Shown: positions 17,730 to 27,728 of the stretch, in pieces
Numbering within the stretch: position 1 is the first letter of the stretch
How the letters are laid out: the number at the start of each line of letters is the position of its first letter
Assembly: GCF_003116585.1 (NCBI RefSeq)
Contig: NZ_QEHM01000004.1
Span: 186,001-250,000 of the forward strand
DNA length: 64,000 nucleotides
Reading direction: 5' to 3'
DNA from: Albibacillus kandeliae
GTDB taxonomy: Bacteria > Pseudomonadota > Alphaproteobacteria > Rhodobacterales > Rhodobacteraceae
Made by a program: the position numbers and the translations under genes
The notes under the pieces: generated by a model
What the model saw: only the letters and a program-made list of their open reading frames with translations
The model's database searches: none
What the model was told of the DNA's origin: nothing

Positions 17730-18200
17730 ATGCCCGATCTCTCCTCTCCCCGTGCGCGCTTCGGCCTGCGCTTCTCGATGCTCGCCCGCCGCTGGCGGCA
17801 GGCGCTGGACGCCCATCTCGCCGCCTCCGGCATGACCGACGCAACCTGGGTGCCGCTGGTGCACCTCGAGGACAGCGGCGGCGGCATTGCCCAGAAGGAC
17901 CTCGCCCAGCGGGTCGGGGTCGACGGCTCCAGCCTCGTACGCGTGCTCGACATCCTCGAACGGCAGGGCCTGATCGAGCGCCGCCGCGACGCCAACGACG
18001 GCCGCGCCCGGCTGCTGTTCCTGACCCCGGCGGGCGAGGCGCGCGTCCGCGAGATCCGGACCGAACTGATCCGGGCCGAGCAGGCGATGCTGGCCGGTCT
18101 CGACGACGCCGCACTCGAACGGATGCTCGAGGGAATCGCGCAGATCGAAACCAATCTCGCCGCGCGCATCGCAACCGGCGACAAGGAGACCGCCGGATGA
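17730..18200 (+). CDS. MarR-family transcriptional regulator
   Basis: The 156-residue protein has the MarR winged-helix layout: an N-terminal helix (RRWRQALDAHLAASGM), a recognition region (IAQKDLAQRVGVDGSSLVRVLDILE), the wing with RRRDANDGRARLLF, and a long C-terminal dimerisation helix. It is coupled by a 4-base ATGA overlap to a FUSC-family membrane protein. MarR regulators next to such transporters commonly respond to aromatic or phenolic compounds; this is a family trend and not shown here. The palindrome just upstream is its probable operator. Confidence 0.92.
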   Translation: MPDLSSPRARFGLRFSMLARRWRQALDAHLAASGMTDATWVPLVHLEDSGGGIAQKDLAQRVGVDGSSLVRVLDILERQGLIERRRDANDGRARLLFLTPAGEARVREIRTELIRAEQAMLAGLDDAALERMLEGIAQIETNLAARIATGDKETAG

Positions 18201-19318
18201 GCGCGTCCACCCAACCCCTCCTCTCCGCATCTGCCGGTCGCATCGCAACCGCCCGCCGCCTGCTGCGGCGCGATCACTTTGGCGCCAGCCTCGCCCTTGC
18301 AAGGCAGGCCTCACTCGGCAATTCTGTCCTCGCCGGGGCCCAGACCGCGGTGACCGCGGGCCTTGCCGTGCCGGTGCTGCACTTTTCGCCCTGGCCCGAG
18401 CTGACCGGCTACGGCGCGCTTGGTGCGCTGGTCGCCCTCTTCGCCCGCTTCGCGCCCCGTGGCCGTCGCCTCGGGCTGCTCTGGCTCTGCGCGCTCTGGC
18501 AGATGCTGGCGGTGCTCTCGATGTCTGCCCTGGCGGCGCTGGCGCTCCCGATGGGGATGCAGCTGCTGGCGCTGGCGCTGGCCTGCGGGCTCTTCTACCT
18601 GCTGACGGCCAGTTCCGACGTCGGCGCGCCCGGCGCGCTGATCTTTGTCTTTGCCGCCGGGGCCGCCCTGCATGGCGAGCCGACGCTGCCGGAGATCGCG
18701 GCGCGGGGGGCCGCGACCGCTGCGGTCGCCGGTCTCGCCCTGCTGGTCTGCGCCCTGACCGAGGGCTGGCGTCCGCTCCCGAGCGAAGCGCGCCCCTTCC
18801 CGGCAGAGCCGCGCCGCCCCCTCTCCCACCGCCTCTTCGCCGCCAGCCGCATCTGCATCGCCACCGCGATCGCCGGGCTGGCCAGCCATGCCTTCGGCGC
18901 CGATCATCCGGTCTGGGCGGCGATGGGCGCGCTGGCGGTGCTGCAGGGCGCCTACCTGCACGTGAACCTCAGCCGCGCGGTGCAGCGGATGGCGGGCACG
19001 GTGGTGGGGTCGGTCCTCGCCTGGGTGATCCTGCTGCAGGAGCCCGGCCTGTGGGAGATCGTGGCGGTGATCATGCTGCTGCAGCTGCTGACCGAGGTGG
19101 TGATCGGCTTCAACTACGCGCTCGGGCTGATCTTCGTCACCCCGATGGCGCTGGTGATGACCTCGCTCGCCACCCCCGGCGCGGCGGGCGCGGCGATGGC
19201 GCCCGAGCGGGTTCTGGACACGCTGCTCGGGGCCAGCGTCGGGCTTGCGACCGCGATCCTGCTGTCGACGCTCGACGACCGGCGCCACCTTGCAGGGCTC
19301 GGCGGCGCGGCCGCCTAG
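18197..19318 (+). CDS. FUSC-family (aromatic acid exporter-like) membrane protein
   Basis: The 373-residue protein shows two blocks of about five to six membrane helices (residues about 45-190 and 225-365) separated by a hydrophilic stretch with basic residues, as in fusaric acid resistance and AaeB-like proteins. The second block carries the family's WAAMGALAVLQGAYLHVNLSRAVQRMAGTVVG-like region, here spanning about residues 240-275. The start ATG at 18197 overlaps the marR stop. It probably exports a small acidic or aromatic compound under control of the MarR protein. No periplasmic adaptor or outer-membrane gene is adjacent, unlike full tripartite pumps. Confidence 0.82.
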   Translation: MSASTQPLLSASAGRIATARRLLRRDHFGASLALARQASLGNSVLAGAQTAVTAGLAVPVLHFSPWPELTGYGALGALVALFARFAPRGRRLGLLWLCALWQMLAVLSMSALAALALPMGMQLLALALACGLFYLLTASSDVGAPGALIFVFAAGAALHGEPTLPEIAARGAATAAVAGLALLVCALTEGWRPLPSEARPFPAEPRRPLSHRLFAASRICIATAIAGLASHAFGADHPVWAAMGALAVLQGAYLHVNLSRAVQRMAGTVVGSVLAWVILLQEPGLWEIVAVIMLLQLLTEVVIGFNYALGLIFVTPMALVMTSLATPGAAGAAMAPERVLDTLLGASVGLATAILLSTLDDRRHLAGLGGAAA

Positions 19319-19324
19319 CGCGGC

Positions 19325-20113
19325 TCAGCGCAGGATCGGCGGCTTGGCCGGGTCGCTGCCGGGCGCCGCGCGGACCATCTCGGGCTGCTGCGGCACCGGC
19401 AGGTCGAACCGCAACCCGGCCCGGGCGAGACTTGCCGCGATGGGGTCGGAGGCGGCGAAGAAGCCGACATCCAGCGCCCCCGCTTCGATCCCGGAGAAGG
19501 TGAGCGCCTCGCCGGTGGCATTGGCGAGCGCCGATTTCGCCCCGTCCACCGCATCGACAAAGGCCAGCATGTGCCCCTTGGCCCCGGTCTCGTAGGTGAC
19601 CCCGACGAGATAGGCGGAGGCCGCCAGCCCCGTCGCCGTCGCCAGCTTGGTGTCGAGCGCGGCGACAAGGCTCTCGGGCAAGCCACGGGGCGGCGAAACC
19701 TCGGCGATCTGCGCCTCGATCTCGGCCGGCACGTTGCCCAGCGTCTCCACCAGCCACGCGATCGCTTCGGCAGGGATCAGGATGGACGACGGCGCAACCT
19801 CGAGGTTCAGGCCCAGCCCGATCCCCTGCGTCACCAGCATCTGCGCCAGCGCCCGGCCCGACATCGCCGCGTAGGGCGCCGGGCGGCCGGCAAAGGCGGC
19901 CAGCCGGTCGGGGCGGTCGAAGGCGAGGACAAAGGTGCCATCCGCCAGTTCGAAGACCTCGGGGCTGATGCTGTCGCCATCAGCCTCTTCGGTCAGCATC
20001 AGGAACAGCTCGCCATCGGCGAGGCGCTCATAGAACCGCAGGCGGGCCGCGCCATCGTCCGGGGCGGCCTCCATCGCCGCGTGGGCGGTATCGAGCGGGG
20101 TGATGTCGCTCAC
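19325..20113 (-). CDS. SseB-like protein
   Basis: The 262-residue soluble protein resembles SseB/DUF1444-type proteins, with the N-terminal region ELFLMLTEE and DGTFVLAFDRPDRLAAFAG and a middle segment LGLNLEVAPSSILIPAEAIAWL that is typical of SseB N-terminal domains. The C-terminal half is less conserved and has no recognised catalytic motif. The biochemical role of the family is unclear (rhodanese enhancement and secretion roles have been proposed). It is convergent with the FUSC gene, with only 6 bases between the stops. A gene for a uracil-DNA glycosylase-like protein lies directly upstream in the same direction. Confidence 0.7.
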   Translation of the reverse strand: MSDITPLDTAHAAMEAAPDDGAARLRFYERLADGELFLMLTEEADGDSISPEVFELADGTFVLAFDRPDRLAAFAGRPAPYAAMSGRALAQMLVTQGIGLGLNLEVAPSSILIPAEAIAWLVETLGNVPAEIEAQIAEVSPPRGLPESLVAALDTKLATATGLAASAYLVGVTYETGAKGHMLAFVDAVDGAKSALANATGEALTFSGIEAGALDVGFFAASDPIAASLARAGLRFDLPVPQQPEMVRAAPGSDPAKPPILR

Positions 20114-20126
20114 GTCTGTCTCTCCT

Positions 20127-20741
20127 TCACAGGATCTCTCGGACCCGGGCCCGCAGCACCGGCAGCAGGTCGGCCTCGAACCAGGGATTGCGTTTCAGCC
20201 ATGCGGTATTGCGCCAGGACGGATGAGGCAAGGGGAAGACGCGCGGCGCATGGCGGCGCCAGTCCGCGACGGTCTCGGTCACGCCGGTCCTTGCCCCGAT
20301 GTGCCACTTGTGGGCGTGGCCGCCCACCAGCACCATCAGGTCGACGTCCCCCAGCGCCTCCATCACCTCGCCGTGCCATGTCCTGGCGCAGATCGGCGGG
20401 GGCGGCAGGTCGGCCTTCCTGGCATCGTAGCCGGGAAAGCAGAAGGCCATCGGCACCACCGCGACCCGGTCCCGGTCGTAGAACGTCGCCTCGTCCATGC
20501 CGAGCCAGTCGCGCAAGCGGTCGCCGGACGGGTCGGTAAAGGGCCTCCCCGACAGGTGAACGCGCGCACCCGGCGCCTGCCCCGCGACGAGGATGCGCGC
20601 GCCGGGCCGGAACCACGCGACAGGACGCGGCGCATGGGCGGTATGGGTCGCGGCAAAGCGGTCCGCGCAGAGGTGGCAGGCCCTAATGCGGGCGATCAGA
20701 TCCTCACCGGGGGACTGGGCCGGGGCAGTGTCATGGCGCAT
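20127..20741 (-). CDS. Uracil-DNA glycosylase-family protein
   Basis: The 204-residue protein shows the uracil-DNA glycosylase superfamily fold: motif 1 ILVAGQAPGARVH and the C-terminal motif LPHPSWRNTAWLKRN. Two cysteines in ACHLCADRF near the N-terminus lie where family 4/5 enzymes hold cluster ligands, but I cannot see a full set of four. I chose the ATG at 20741 (MRHDTAPAQSPGEDL); a GTG at 20783 would add 14 residues. Such proteins remove uracil from DNA, though some members have lost or changed activity. It lies just upstream of the SseB-like gene, with 13 bases between them. Confidence 0.8.
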   Translation of the reverse strand: MRHDTAPAQSPGEDLIARIRACHLCADRFAATHTAHAPRPVAWFRPGARILVAGQAPGARVHLSGRPFTDPSGDRLRDWLGMDEATFYDRDRVAVVPMAFCFPGYDARKADLPPPPICARTWHGEVMEALGDVDLMVLVGGHAHKWHIGARTGVTETVADWRRHAPRVFPLPHPSWRNTAWLKRNPWFEADLLPVLRARVREIL

Positions 20742-20993
20742 GCGCTGAATGTGGGGGGCCGCGCGGGCGGCGTCAAATGGCACATTCGGGCCGCACCGGT
20801 CGGCAATCGCGGCGAAGGGGTCGCAACACCCTTGGACACAGCTTTGTCTTTACGACATAATATGGTCAATATCGGCCTCTAGGCACGGTATATGGAGCAT
20901 TAACACACCTCTGCTAAAGAGGGATCCGAGGCGAAAGCGACCGTAGGGACGGGTTCGCGGGAACAGGGCACGCGGGGACGGCAGCGTAGGCGA

Positions 20994-21647
20994 ATGCTTG
21001 AGTTCGTGAATGTCAGCAAATCGTTCTGGACCGGAACGCAGCGCAAGGTGATCCTCGACAAGGTGTCCTTCCGCGTCGATCTGGGCAATTCGCTCGGCAT
21101 TCTCGCGCCCAACGGCACCGGCAAGACCACCCTGATCAACATGATGGCAGGACTCGAAAAACCCGACGAGGGAGAGGTCCGCCGCATGTGCAAGATCTCC
21201 TTTCCCCTCGGGTTCATGGGCGGGGTGATCAGCCGTATCTCGGCGATGGAGAACTCGCGCTACATCGCCAAGCTCTACGGGCTCGACCCCGACTACGTGG
21301 AGGCGTACTGCCGCTGGCTCTGCAATCTCGGGGAATACTTCGACCAGCCGCTCGGCACCTACTCGCAGGGCATGAAGTCGCGGTTTTCCTTCGCGCTGAT
21401 GCTGGCGCTCGACTTCGACATCTACCTGATCGACGAAGGCATGCCCGGCACCACCGACGTGGAATTCAACAAGAAGGCCGGCGCAATCCTCGAGGAACGG
21501 CTGCGCACGACGACCATCATCATCGTCTCGCACCAGGCCCGCACGCTGGAAAAGTTCGCCCGCTCCGCCGCCGTGCTGAAACACGGCAAGCTCTACATGT
21601 TCGACACCCTCGAAGAGGCAAAACAGCTTTATGACTACGAAGCCTAA
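20994..21647 (+). CDS. kpsT: KpsT-type polysaccharide export ABC ATPase
   Basis: The 217-residue protein is a short ABC ATPase of the capsule/teichoic acid export class. Walker A reads APNGTGKTT (residues 38-46), the signature is YSQGMKSRFSF, and Walker B lies in DIYLIDEGM. KpsT-type proteins drive transfer of group 2 capsule polysaccharide across the inner membrane with the KpsM permease. The gene overlaps the next one by 17 bases, so they are co-translated. No kpsM permease gene lies in the window, which is unusual. The divergent gap of about 250 bases upstream contains AT-rich promoter-like sequence. Confidence 0.87.
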   Translation: MLEFVNVSKSFWTGTQRKVILDKVSFRVDLGNSLGILAPNGTGKTTLINMMAGLEKPDEGEVRRMCKISFPLGFMGGVISRISAMENSRYIAKLYGLDPDYVEAYCRWLCNLGEYFDQPLGTYSQGMKSRFSFALMLALDFDIYLIDEGMPGTTDVEFNKKAGAILEERLRTTTIIIVSHQARTLEKFARSAAVLKHGKLYMFDTLEEAKQLYDYEA

Positions 21648-23604
21648 GGCCCGGAAATTCCGCGTGAAACGCAGTACCACGGTGTCGTCGAGGTTCCGTG
21701 CCCTGGCGGTTGCCGCCGAACGGGCCGAGCAGGCAGAGCGCGAACAGTTGGGCAGCGTCCCCGCCGCCCCCACCGCCGCGGCCCCCCGCAAAGAGGCCGA
21801 AAGACCCCGCAGCGTCGCGCGCCCGGTGCCCGGCCCCGAGGCTGCACCCGCAGCTTCCCCCGCAACTTCCCCGGCCGCCTCCGGCACCAGCGCCGCCCGC
21901 TCCCTCCGCCGTGCCGTGCAGGAACGCGAGGCGCTGCTGCTGAAAGACCCCGTCGCCGCCACCGAACCCGCCAAGAGCGCTCCCGCGTCGGCGGCCGCCG
22001 AACCCGCAAAGGCCCCGCCCCCGAGCGCTCCGCCCGCACCCGAGAAGCCCGCCAGCACCCGCGCCGAGGTTCCCGCCCCCCGGCCCGAGACCAGCCCCGA
22101 GCCCGCCCGCCAGGGAGAGGTCGCCTCGGCGCGCGAGGCCGGTGCCGACAACGATATCGAAGCGATCCGCCGCGAAGGTCTGACCGGCCGCCAGCTGCGC
22201 ATGGCCCGGCGCGTGGCGCAGAAACACAACCTGCCCGCCACCTCCGACTTCGACGCGGTCCGCCTGCTGCGCGAACAGGGTATCGACCCCTTCGCACGCT
22301 CGAACATGCTGGAACTGGTGGTGCCGCAGGGCGGCGCCTCCCACGACGGCGAGCCCGACGCGCTCCAGCAACTGCCCCAGACGGTGCGCGGCGGCGGCAA
22401 CCTGCCCGCCGGGCGCGAATATCTCCGCCCCTCGCCCGAGATGAGCCCGGCCCACCAGCGCGAGCTGGAAATCGGCCAGATCCAGCGCGACATCGCCAAG
22501 CGGCGGCGGCGCCGCCTGATGCTGCTGATCAGCCGCCTCGCCTTCTTCGTCTTCCTCCCCACCGTGCTCGCCGGCTACTACTTCTACGCCGTCGCCACGC
22601 CGATGTTCTCCACCAAGTCCGAGTTCCTGATCCTGCAGGCCGACAACGTGGGCGGCTCGGGGCTCGGCGGCCTGCTGTCGGGCACCCAGTTCGCCACCAG
22701 CCAGGATTCCATCGCGACGCAATCCTATCTCCAGTCCAAGGACGCCATGCTGCGGCTCGACGGCGATGTTGGCTTCAAGTCGCACTTCTCGCAACCCTGG
22801 ATCGACCCGATCCAGCGCCTCTCGCCCGATGCGACCAACGAAGAGGCCTACAAGATCTACAAGAAGAACGTCCAGATCGGCTATGACCCGACCGAGGGCG
22901 TGATCCGGATGGAGGTCGTCGCCGCCAACCCCGAGGTCGCCACGTCCTTCGCGACCCACCTGATCTCCTATGCCGAGGATCGGGTGAACAATCTCTCGCA
23001 ACAGAAACGCGGCGACCAGATGCGCGATGCCATGTCGGGCTTCGAGACCGCCCAGCAGGAACGCCGCGCCGCGCAGGAGGCTCTGGTCAAGCTGCAGCAG
23101 CAGGGCGCGATGCTGGACCCCGAGGGCGTCATCGCCGGGCTGCGCGCGCAGATCAACAACATGGAAATGCAGCTGCAGGAGAAGCAGCTGCAACTGGCCG
23201 CGCTGCAGGACAACCTCCGCCCCAACGAGGCGCGGGTCGAGGGCGCCAAGGGCGACGTGCGGCGGATCGAGAACCTGCTGGCCGAGCTGAACCGCAAGAT
23301 GATCGACGCCTCGGCGGGCGAGAATTCGCTGGCCGAACTGACGGTGCGGATCCAGATGGCGCAGGCCGACCTCGCCACGCGGGACATGATGCTGCAATCG
23401 GCGCTGCAACAAGTCGAACAGACCCGGATGGAGGCCAACCGGCAGGTGCGCTACCTGACCACCTCGGTCCAGCCGGTGGCAAGCCAGTCGCCCTCCTACC
23501 CGCGCAGCTTCGAGGACACCATTCTGGCCTTCCTTATATTTTCCGGGATATACCTTATGTTCTCACTGACGGCATCCATCCTTCGAGAACAGGTCACCTC
23601 ATAG
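21631..23604 (+). CDS. kpsE: KpsE-type polysaccharide export inner-membrane (PCP) protein
   Basis: This 657-residue protein has the polysaccharide co-polymerase layout: a first membrane helix at about 296-318, a long periplasmic coiled-coil region (for example [20 protein letters not shown]), and a second helix near the C-terminus ([18 protein letters not shown]). The unusual part is an N-terminal cytoplasmic extension of nearly 290 residues. It is rich in Pro and Ala from about 40 to 165 and then contains a small folded-looking segment ([17 protein letters not shown], residues 185-200). KpsE proteins link the ABC exporter to the outer-membrane channel. The gene overlaps kpsT by 17 bases and is followed by kdsA after 2 bases, suggesting a Kdo-linked polysaccharide. 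Confidence 0.85.
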   Translation: MTTKPKARKFRVKRSTTVSSRFRALAVAAERAEQAEREQLGSVPAAPTAAAPRKEAERPRSVARPVPGPEAAPAASPATSPAASGTSAARSLRRAVQEREALLLKDPVAATEPAKSAPASAAAEPAKAPPPSAPPAPEKPASTRAEVPAPRPETSPEPARQGEVASAREAGADNDIEAIRREGLTGRQLRMARRVAQKHNLPATSDFDAVRLLREQGIDPFARSNMLELVVPQGGASHDGEPDALQQLPQTVRGGGNLPAGREYLRPSPEMSPAHQRELEIGQIQRDIAKRRRRRLMLLISRLAFFVFLPTVLAGYYFYAVATPMFSTKSEFLILQADNVGGSGLGGLLSGTQFATSQDSIATQSYLQSKDAMLRLDGDVGFKSHFSQPWIDPIQRLSPDATNEEAYKIYKKNVQIGYDPTEGVIRMEVVAANPEVATSFATHLISYAEDRVNNLSQQKRGDQMRDAMSGFETAQQERRAAQEALVKLQQQGAMLDPEGVIAGLRAQINNMEMQLQEKQLQLAALQDNLRPNEARVEGAKGDVRRIENLLAELNRKMIDASAGENSLAELTVRIQMAQADLATRDMMLQSALQQVEQTRMEANRQVRYLTTSVQPVASQSPSYPRSFEDTILAFLIFSGIYLMFSLTASILREQVTS

Positions 23605-23606
23605 CC

Positions 23607-24440
23607 ATGAAACATGTCCAAGCCGCCGGTCTCACGATCGGCAACGACCGCCCGCTGACCGTGATCGCGGGCCCCTGCCAGCTGGAAAGCGCAGACCACG
23701 CGCGCATGATCGCGGAGACCATGAAGACCGTCTGCGACAAGCACGGCGCGCAATTCGTTTTCAAGGCCAGCTACGACAAGGCCAACCGCACCTCGCTCAA
23801 GGGCAAGCGCGGGCTCGGCATGGACGCGGGCCTGAAAATCCTCTCCGACGTCGGCCGCGAATTCGGCGTGCCGACGCTGACGGACGTGCACATGCCCGAC
23901 CAGTGCGCCCCCGCGGCCGAGGCCGTGGACATCATCCAGATCCCGGCCTTCCTCTGCCGCCAGACCGACATGCTGCTCGCCGCGGGCGAGACCGGCGCGG
24001 TCATCAACGTGAAGAAGGGCCAGTTTCTCGCACCGTGGGACATGGTGAACGTGGTCGCCAAGATCGAGAGCACCGGCAACGAGAAGATCCTGCTGACCGA
24101 ACGTGGCGCATCTTTCGGCTACAACACTCTGGTGGCGGATATGCGCTCATTGCCGGAGATGGCCAAGACCGGCTACCCGGTGGTCATGGACGCCACCCAC
24201 TCGGTCCAGCAGCCGGGCGGCCAGGGCGGCTCGTCCGGCGGCCAGCGCGAGTTTGCCCCTGTAATGGCGCGTGCAGCGGTGGCGATCGGCGTCGGCGCGG
24301 TCTTCATCGAAACGCACGAAGACCCGGACAACGCCCCTTCGGATGGGCCGAACATGATCCCTCTGGATCAGATGGACCACCTGATCGGAACGTTGATGGC
24401 TCTGGATGGTATTGCTAAGTCTGATCCCATCCTCCTCTGA
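23607..24440 (+). CDS. kdsA: 3-deoxy-8-phosphooctulonate synthase
   Basis: KdsA condenses phosphoenolpyruvate with arabinose 5-phosphate to give Kdo 8-phosphate. The 277-residue protein has the family's [12 protein letters not shown] motif and [11 protein letters not shown] early in the barrel, then the conserved [10 protein letters not shown] and [13 protein letters not shown] segments and the final [17 protein letters not shown]. It begins 2 bases after the stop of kpsE, so it is part of that operon. Kdo is needed for lipid A core and for the Kdo linker of group 2 capsules; its place behind export genes suggests the capsule supply here, although it may serve both. Confidence 0.96.
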   Translation: MKHVQAAGLTIGNDRPLTVIAGPCQLESADHARMIAETMKTVCDKHGAQFVFKASYDKANRTSLKGKRGLGMDAGLKILSDVGREFGVPTLTDVHMPDQCAPAAEAVDIIQIPAFLCRQTDMLLAAGETGAVINVKKGQFLAPWDMVNVVAKIESTGNEKILLTERGASFGYNTLVADMRSLPEMAKTGYPVVMDATHSVQQPGGQGGSSGGQREFAPVMARAAVAIGVGAVFIETHEDPDNAPSDGPNMIPLDQMDHLIGTLMALDGIAKSDPILL

Positions 24441-24458
24441 ACCAACAGCGAGTTTTTC

Positions 24459-25955
24459 ATGACCAAACCTGCCGCCAAGGTGACACCGAACACCTGGGAG
24501 TTCCTGCGCGACCCGATGATCACCCCGACGGGCTTTCGTGAATACGACGCACGCTGGAAGTACCCCGAAGAGATCAACCTTCCCGGCATGACGGCCCTCG
24601 GCCTCGGCCTCGGCACCCAGATGATCCGCCGCGGCATCGCGCCGGTGATCGCGGTCGGCAACGACTATCGCGACTACTCGCTGACCATCAAGAACGCCCT
24701 GATCCTCGGCCTGATGCGGGCCGGGATCACGGTCAAGGACATCGGCCCCTGCATCACGCCGATGGCCTACTTCTCCTCCTTCCACCTCGGCGGCTGCGCC
24801 GTGGCGATGGTCACCGCCAGCCACAACCCGAACGGCTGGACTGGGGTCAAGATGGGCTTCAACATGCCCCTGACCCACGGCCCCGACGAGATGGGCGAGC
24901 TCAAGGAGATCGTCCTGAACGGCGACTGGGAAACCCGCGACGGCGGCAAGTACGAGTTCGTCGACGGCGTGTGGGATGCCTACATGGACGACCTCGTGGG
25001 CGACTTCAAAATGTCCCGCAAGCTCAAGGTCGTCTGCGCCACCGGCAACGGCACGGCCTGCGCCTATGCCCCGGCCCTGTTCGAACGCATCGGCGTCGAA
25101 GTGGTCGAGAGCCACAACACGCTCGACTACACCTTCCCCAACTACAACCCGAACCCCGAGGCCATGGAGATGCTCCATGACATGGCCCACTCGGTCAAGG
25201 CGTCGGGCGCCGACTTCGCGCTCGGCTTCGACGGCGACGGCGACCGCTGCGGTGTGGTGGACGATGAAGGCGAGGAAATCTTCGCCGACAAGGTCGGCGT
25301 GATCATGGCCCGTGACCTGTCCAAGATCTATCCGGGCGCGACCTTCGTGGCCGACGTCAAGTCGACCGGCCTCTTCGCCTCCGACCCGGAGCTGATCGCC
25401 AACGGAGTCAAGGCCGACTACTGGAAGACCGGGCACAGCCACATGAAGCGGCGCGTGCATGAACTGGGCGCGCTGGCGGGCTTCGAAAAGTCCGGCCACT
25501 ACTTCATGGCCGAGCCGGTGGGCCGCGGCTACGACGACGGAATGCGCGTCGCGGTCGAGATCTGCAAGCTGATGGACCGCAACCCCGACATGAAGATGTC
25601 GGACCTGCGCAAAGCCCTGCCGAAAACATGGTCGACCCCTACCATGTCGCCCTATGCCGCCGACACCGAGAAATACGACATTCTCGAACGGCTGGTGCAG
25701 AAGCTGGTCGCCAAAGGCGAGTCAGGCGAAACCTTCGCCGGGCGCGCGATCAAGGAAGTGGTCACCGTCAACGGCGCCCGCGTGATCCTCGACAACGGGT
25801 CCTGGGGCCTCGTCCGCGCCTCCTCGAACACGCCGAACCTCGTGGTGGTCTGCGAAAGCTCCGAGAGCGACGAGGAGATGCGCGCGATCTTCGCCGATAT
25901 CGACGCGGTCATCCGCACCGAGCCGGGCGTCGGCGATTACGACCAGACGATCTGA
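24459..25955 (+). CDS. Phosphomannomutase/phosphoglucomutase
   Basis: The 498-residue protein is an alpha-D-phosphohexomutase. The phosphoserine loop is MVTASHNPNGWTGVK near residue 121, the metal-binding loop is GFDGDGDRCGVV near residue 258, and a sugar-binding loop is seen at FEKSGHYFM. It interconverts hexose 1- and 6-phosphates, feeding GDP-mannose or UDP-glucose synthesis. It lies 18 bases after kdsA and ends with a strong terminator, so it closes the polysaccharide operon. The family includes AlgC and ManB; which sugar it prefers cannot be read from the sequence. Confidence 0.92.
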   Translation: MTKPAAKVTPNTWEFLRDPMITPTGFREYDARWKYPEEINLPGMTALGLGLGTQMIRRGIAPVIAVGNDYRDYSLTIKNALILGLMRAGITVKDIGPCITPMAYFSSFHLGGCAVAMVTASHNPNGWTGVKMGFNMPLTHGPDEMGELKEIVLNGDWETRDGGKYEFVDGVWDAYMDDLVGDFKMSRKLKVVCATGNGTACAYAPALFERIGVEVVESHNTLDYTFPNYNPNPEAMEMLHDMAHSVKASGADFALGFDGDGDRCGVVDDEGEEIFADKVGVIMARDLSKIYPGATFVADVKSTGLFASDPELIANGVKADYWKTGHSHMKRRVHELGALAGFEKSGHYFMAEPVGRGYDDGMRVAVEICKLMDRNPDMKMSDLRKALPKTWSTPTMSPYAADTEKYDILERLVQKLVAKGESGETFAGRAIKEVVTVNGARVILDNGSWGLVRASSNTPNLVVVCESSESDEEMRAIFADIDAVIRTEPGVGDYDQTI

Positions 25956-25976
25956 TCCGGGTCATCCCCAAACGCA

Positions 25977-26005
25977 GAAACGCGCCGCTACAGCGGCGCG
26001 TTTTT
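25977..26005 (+). terminator. Terminator of the polysaccharide operon
   Basis: CGCGCCGC and GCGGCGCG form a perfect 8-base stem with a 4-base loop, followed by TTTTT. It lies 25 bases after the phosphohexomutase stop and just before the convergent ABC exporter gene. Confidence 0.9.
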
Positions 26006-26027
26006 CGTTTCCGCCAACGATCTTCGC

Positions 26028-27728
26028 TCAGGCCGACAGCCGCGCGTAGGCCGCCTGACGCGCCAGCAGTTCCTCGTGGCTGCCCTGCTCGACGATCCGG
26101 CCCGACTCCATCACGAGGATACGGTCGGCGTCCCGGATAGTGCCCAGCCGATGTGCGATGACCAGCGTCGTGCGCCCCTCGGACAGGGTGTTCAGCGCCT
26201 GCTGGATCTCCCGCTCGGTCTCGCGGTCCAGTGCCGAGGTCGCCTCGTCCAGCAACAGGATCGGCGGGTCCAGCAGGAAGACCCGCGCGATCGCCACCCG
26301 CTGCTTCTGACCGCCCGACAGCATCACGCCCCGCTCGCCCACGATGGTGTCGAGCCCGTTCGGCAGTTGCTCGATCATCGGCCCAAGCTGGGCCAGCCGC
26401 GCCGCTTCGAGAATGTCCGCCTCGCTGGCCCCGAGCCGCCCGTAGGCGATGTTCTCGCGCAGCGTCCCGCCGAACAGGAACACGTCCTGCGACACCAGCC
26501 CGATCTGCGAGCGCAGCGACTCCAGCGTCATCGAGGCCAGCGGCCGCCCGTCGATGCGCACCTCGCCGGTCACCGGCTCGTAGAACCGCGGCACCAGCGC
26601 TAGCAGGGTGGACTTGCCCGCCCCCGAGGGGCCGACCAGCGCCACCGTCTCGCCCGGACGCACCGTCAGCGAGATATCGTGCAGGATCGGCCGCGTCTCG
26701 TCATAGGCAAAGCTCACGTGGTCCAGCACGATCTCGCCCTTCAGCGCGGGCGCGGCAGTGGCATCGGGGCGGTCCGCGATCTCCTGCTCGGTCGCCAGCA
26801 GTTCAAGGTAGCGGCGGAACCCGGCAATGCCGCGCGGATAGGTCTCGATCACCGCCGCGATCTTTTCCAGCGGCCGGAAGAACACGTTCACCAGCAGCAG
26901 GAAACCGACGAAGGTGCCGGTGGTCATCGCGCCGGTCAGCACAAAGTAGGCACCGGCGACCATCACCACCACCTGCACCAGCCGCATCCCCATGTAGTTG
27001 ATCGAGGTCGAGGCGGCCATCAGCTTGTAGGCGCTGAGCTTGGTGCTGCGGTACTTGGCATTGTCGTCGGCAAAGAGCCCGTGCTCGTGCCGCTCGTTGG
27101 CAAAGGCCTGCACCACGCGGATACCGCCGATGGTCTCTTCCAGCCGCACGTTGAAGGCCCCGACACGGGCATAGATCGCCTGCCATGCGTTGGTCATCCG
27201 CCCGCCGTAAAAGGCAATGATCCAGCCCGTCAGCGGCACGATGACGCCGGTGATCACGGCAAGGCCGGGATGCAGCCAGAACATCAGCAGAAAAGCCCCG
27301 GCAAAGGTCATGATGGCGATGAACAGGTCCTCGGGCCCGTGGTGCGCCACCTCGCCGATCTCCTCGAGGTCGCGGGTCACCCGCGCCACCAGCTTGCCGG
27401 TGGCCGAACTGTCGAACCAGCGCCACGACAGCCGCGTGAGGTGGGCAAAGGCGCGCGAGCGCATCTCGGTCTCGATATTGATGCCCAGCATGTGACCCCA
27501 GTAGATCACGATCGCCATCAGGCCGGTGTTCAGCAGGTAGATGACCAGCAGCGCCACGGCGGCGGTCAGCGTCAGGCTCCAGTCACCCATCGGCAGCAGG
27601 TGGTCGATGAAGCCGGTAATCGCCAGCGGAAACGCCAGCTCCAGCAGGCCCGACAGCACGGCACAACCGAAATCGAGCCAGAACAGACCGATCCAGGGGC
27701 GGTAATAGGCGAAGAACTGGCGCAGCAT
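26028..27728 (-). CDS. ABC exporter with fused membrane and ATPase domains
   Basis: The 566-residue half-transporter has six membrane helices in residues about 10-300 and an ATPase domain from about 330. Walker A is GPSGAGKST, the signature LSGGQKQR and Walker B ILLLDEATSALD. This is the MsbA/type IV exporter fold, which moves lipids, peptides, siderophores or drugs out of the cytoplasm. It is not a type I secretion ATPase by appearance (no peptidase-like N-terminal domain and no adjacent membrane-fusion gene). It stands alone, convergent with the polysaccharide operon. Its substrate is unknown; being near metal uptake genes may be chance. Confidence 0.85.
   Translation of the reverse strand: MLRQFFAYYRPWIGLFWLDFGCAVLSGLLELAFPLAITGFIDHLLPMGDWSLTLTAAVALLVIYLLNTGLMAIVIYWGHMLGINIETEMRSRAFAHLTRLSWRWFDSSATGKLVARVTRDLEEIGEVAHHGPEDLFIAIMTFAGAFLLMFWLHPGLAVITGVIVPLTGWIIAFYGGRMTNAWQAIYARVGAFNVRLEETIGGIRVVQAFANERHEHGLFADDNAKYRSTKLSAYKLMAASTSINYMGMRLVQVVVMVAGAYFVLTGAMTTGTFVGFLLLVNVFFRPLEKIAAVIETYPRGIAGFRRYLELLATEQEIADRPDATAAPALKGEIVLDHVSFAYDETRPILHDISLTVRPGETVALVGPSGAGKSTLLALVPRFYEPVTGEVRIDGRPLASMTLESLRSQIGLVSQDVFLFGGTLRENIAYGRLGASEADILEAARLAQLGPMIEQLPNGLDTIVGERGVMLSGGQKQRVAIARVFLLDPPILLLDEATSALDRETEREIQQALNTLSEGRTTLVIAHRLGTIRDADRILVMESGRIVEQGSHEELLARQAAYARLSA

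Noticed and set aside
26028-27728. The ABC exporter as the type I secretion ATPase for the RTX proteins
   Set aside because: It has no type I secretion features and no membrane-fusion or outer-membrane gene beside it. It may export something unrelated.
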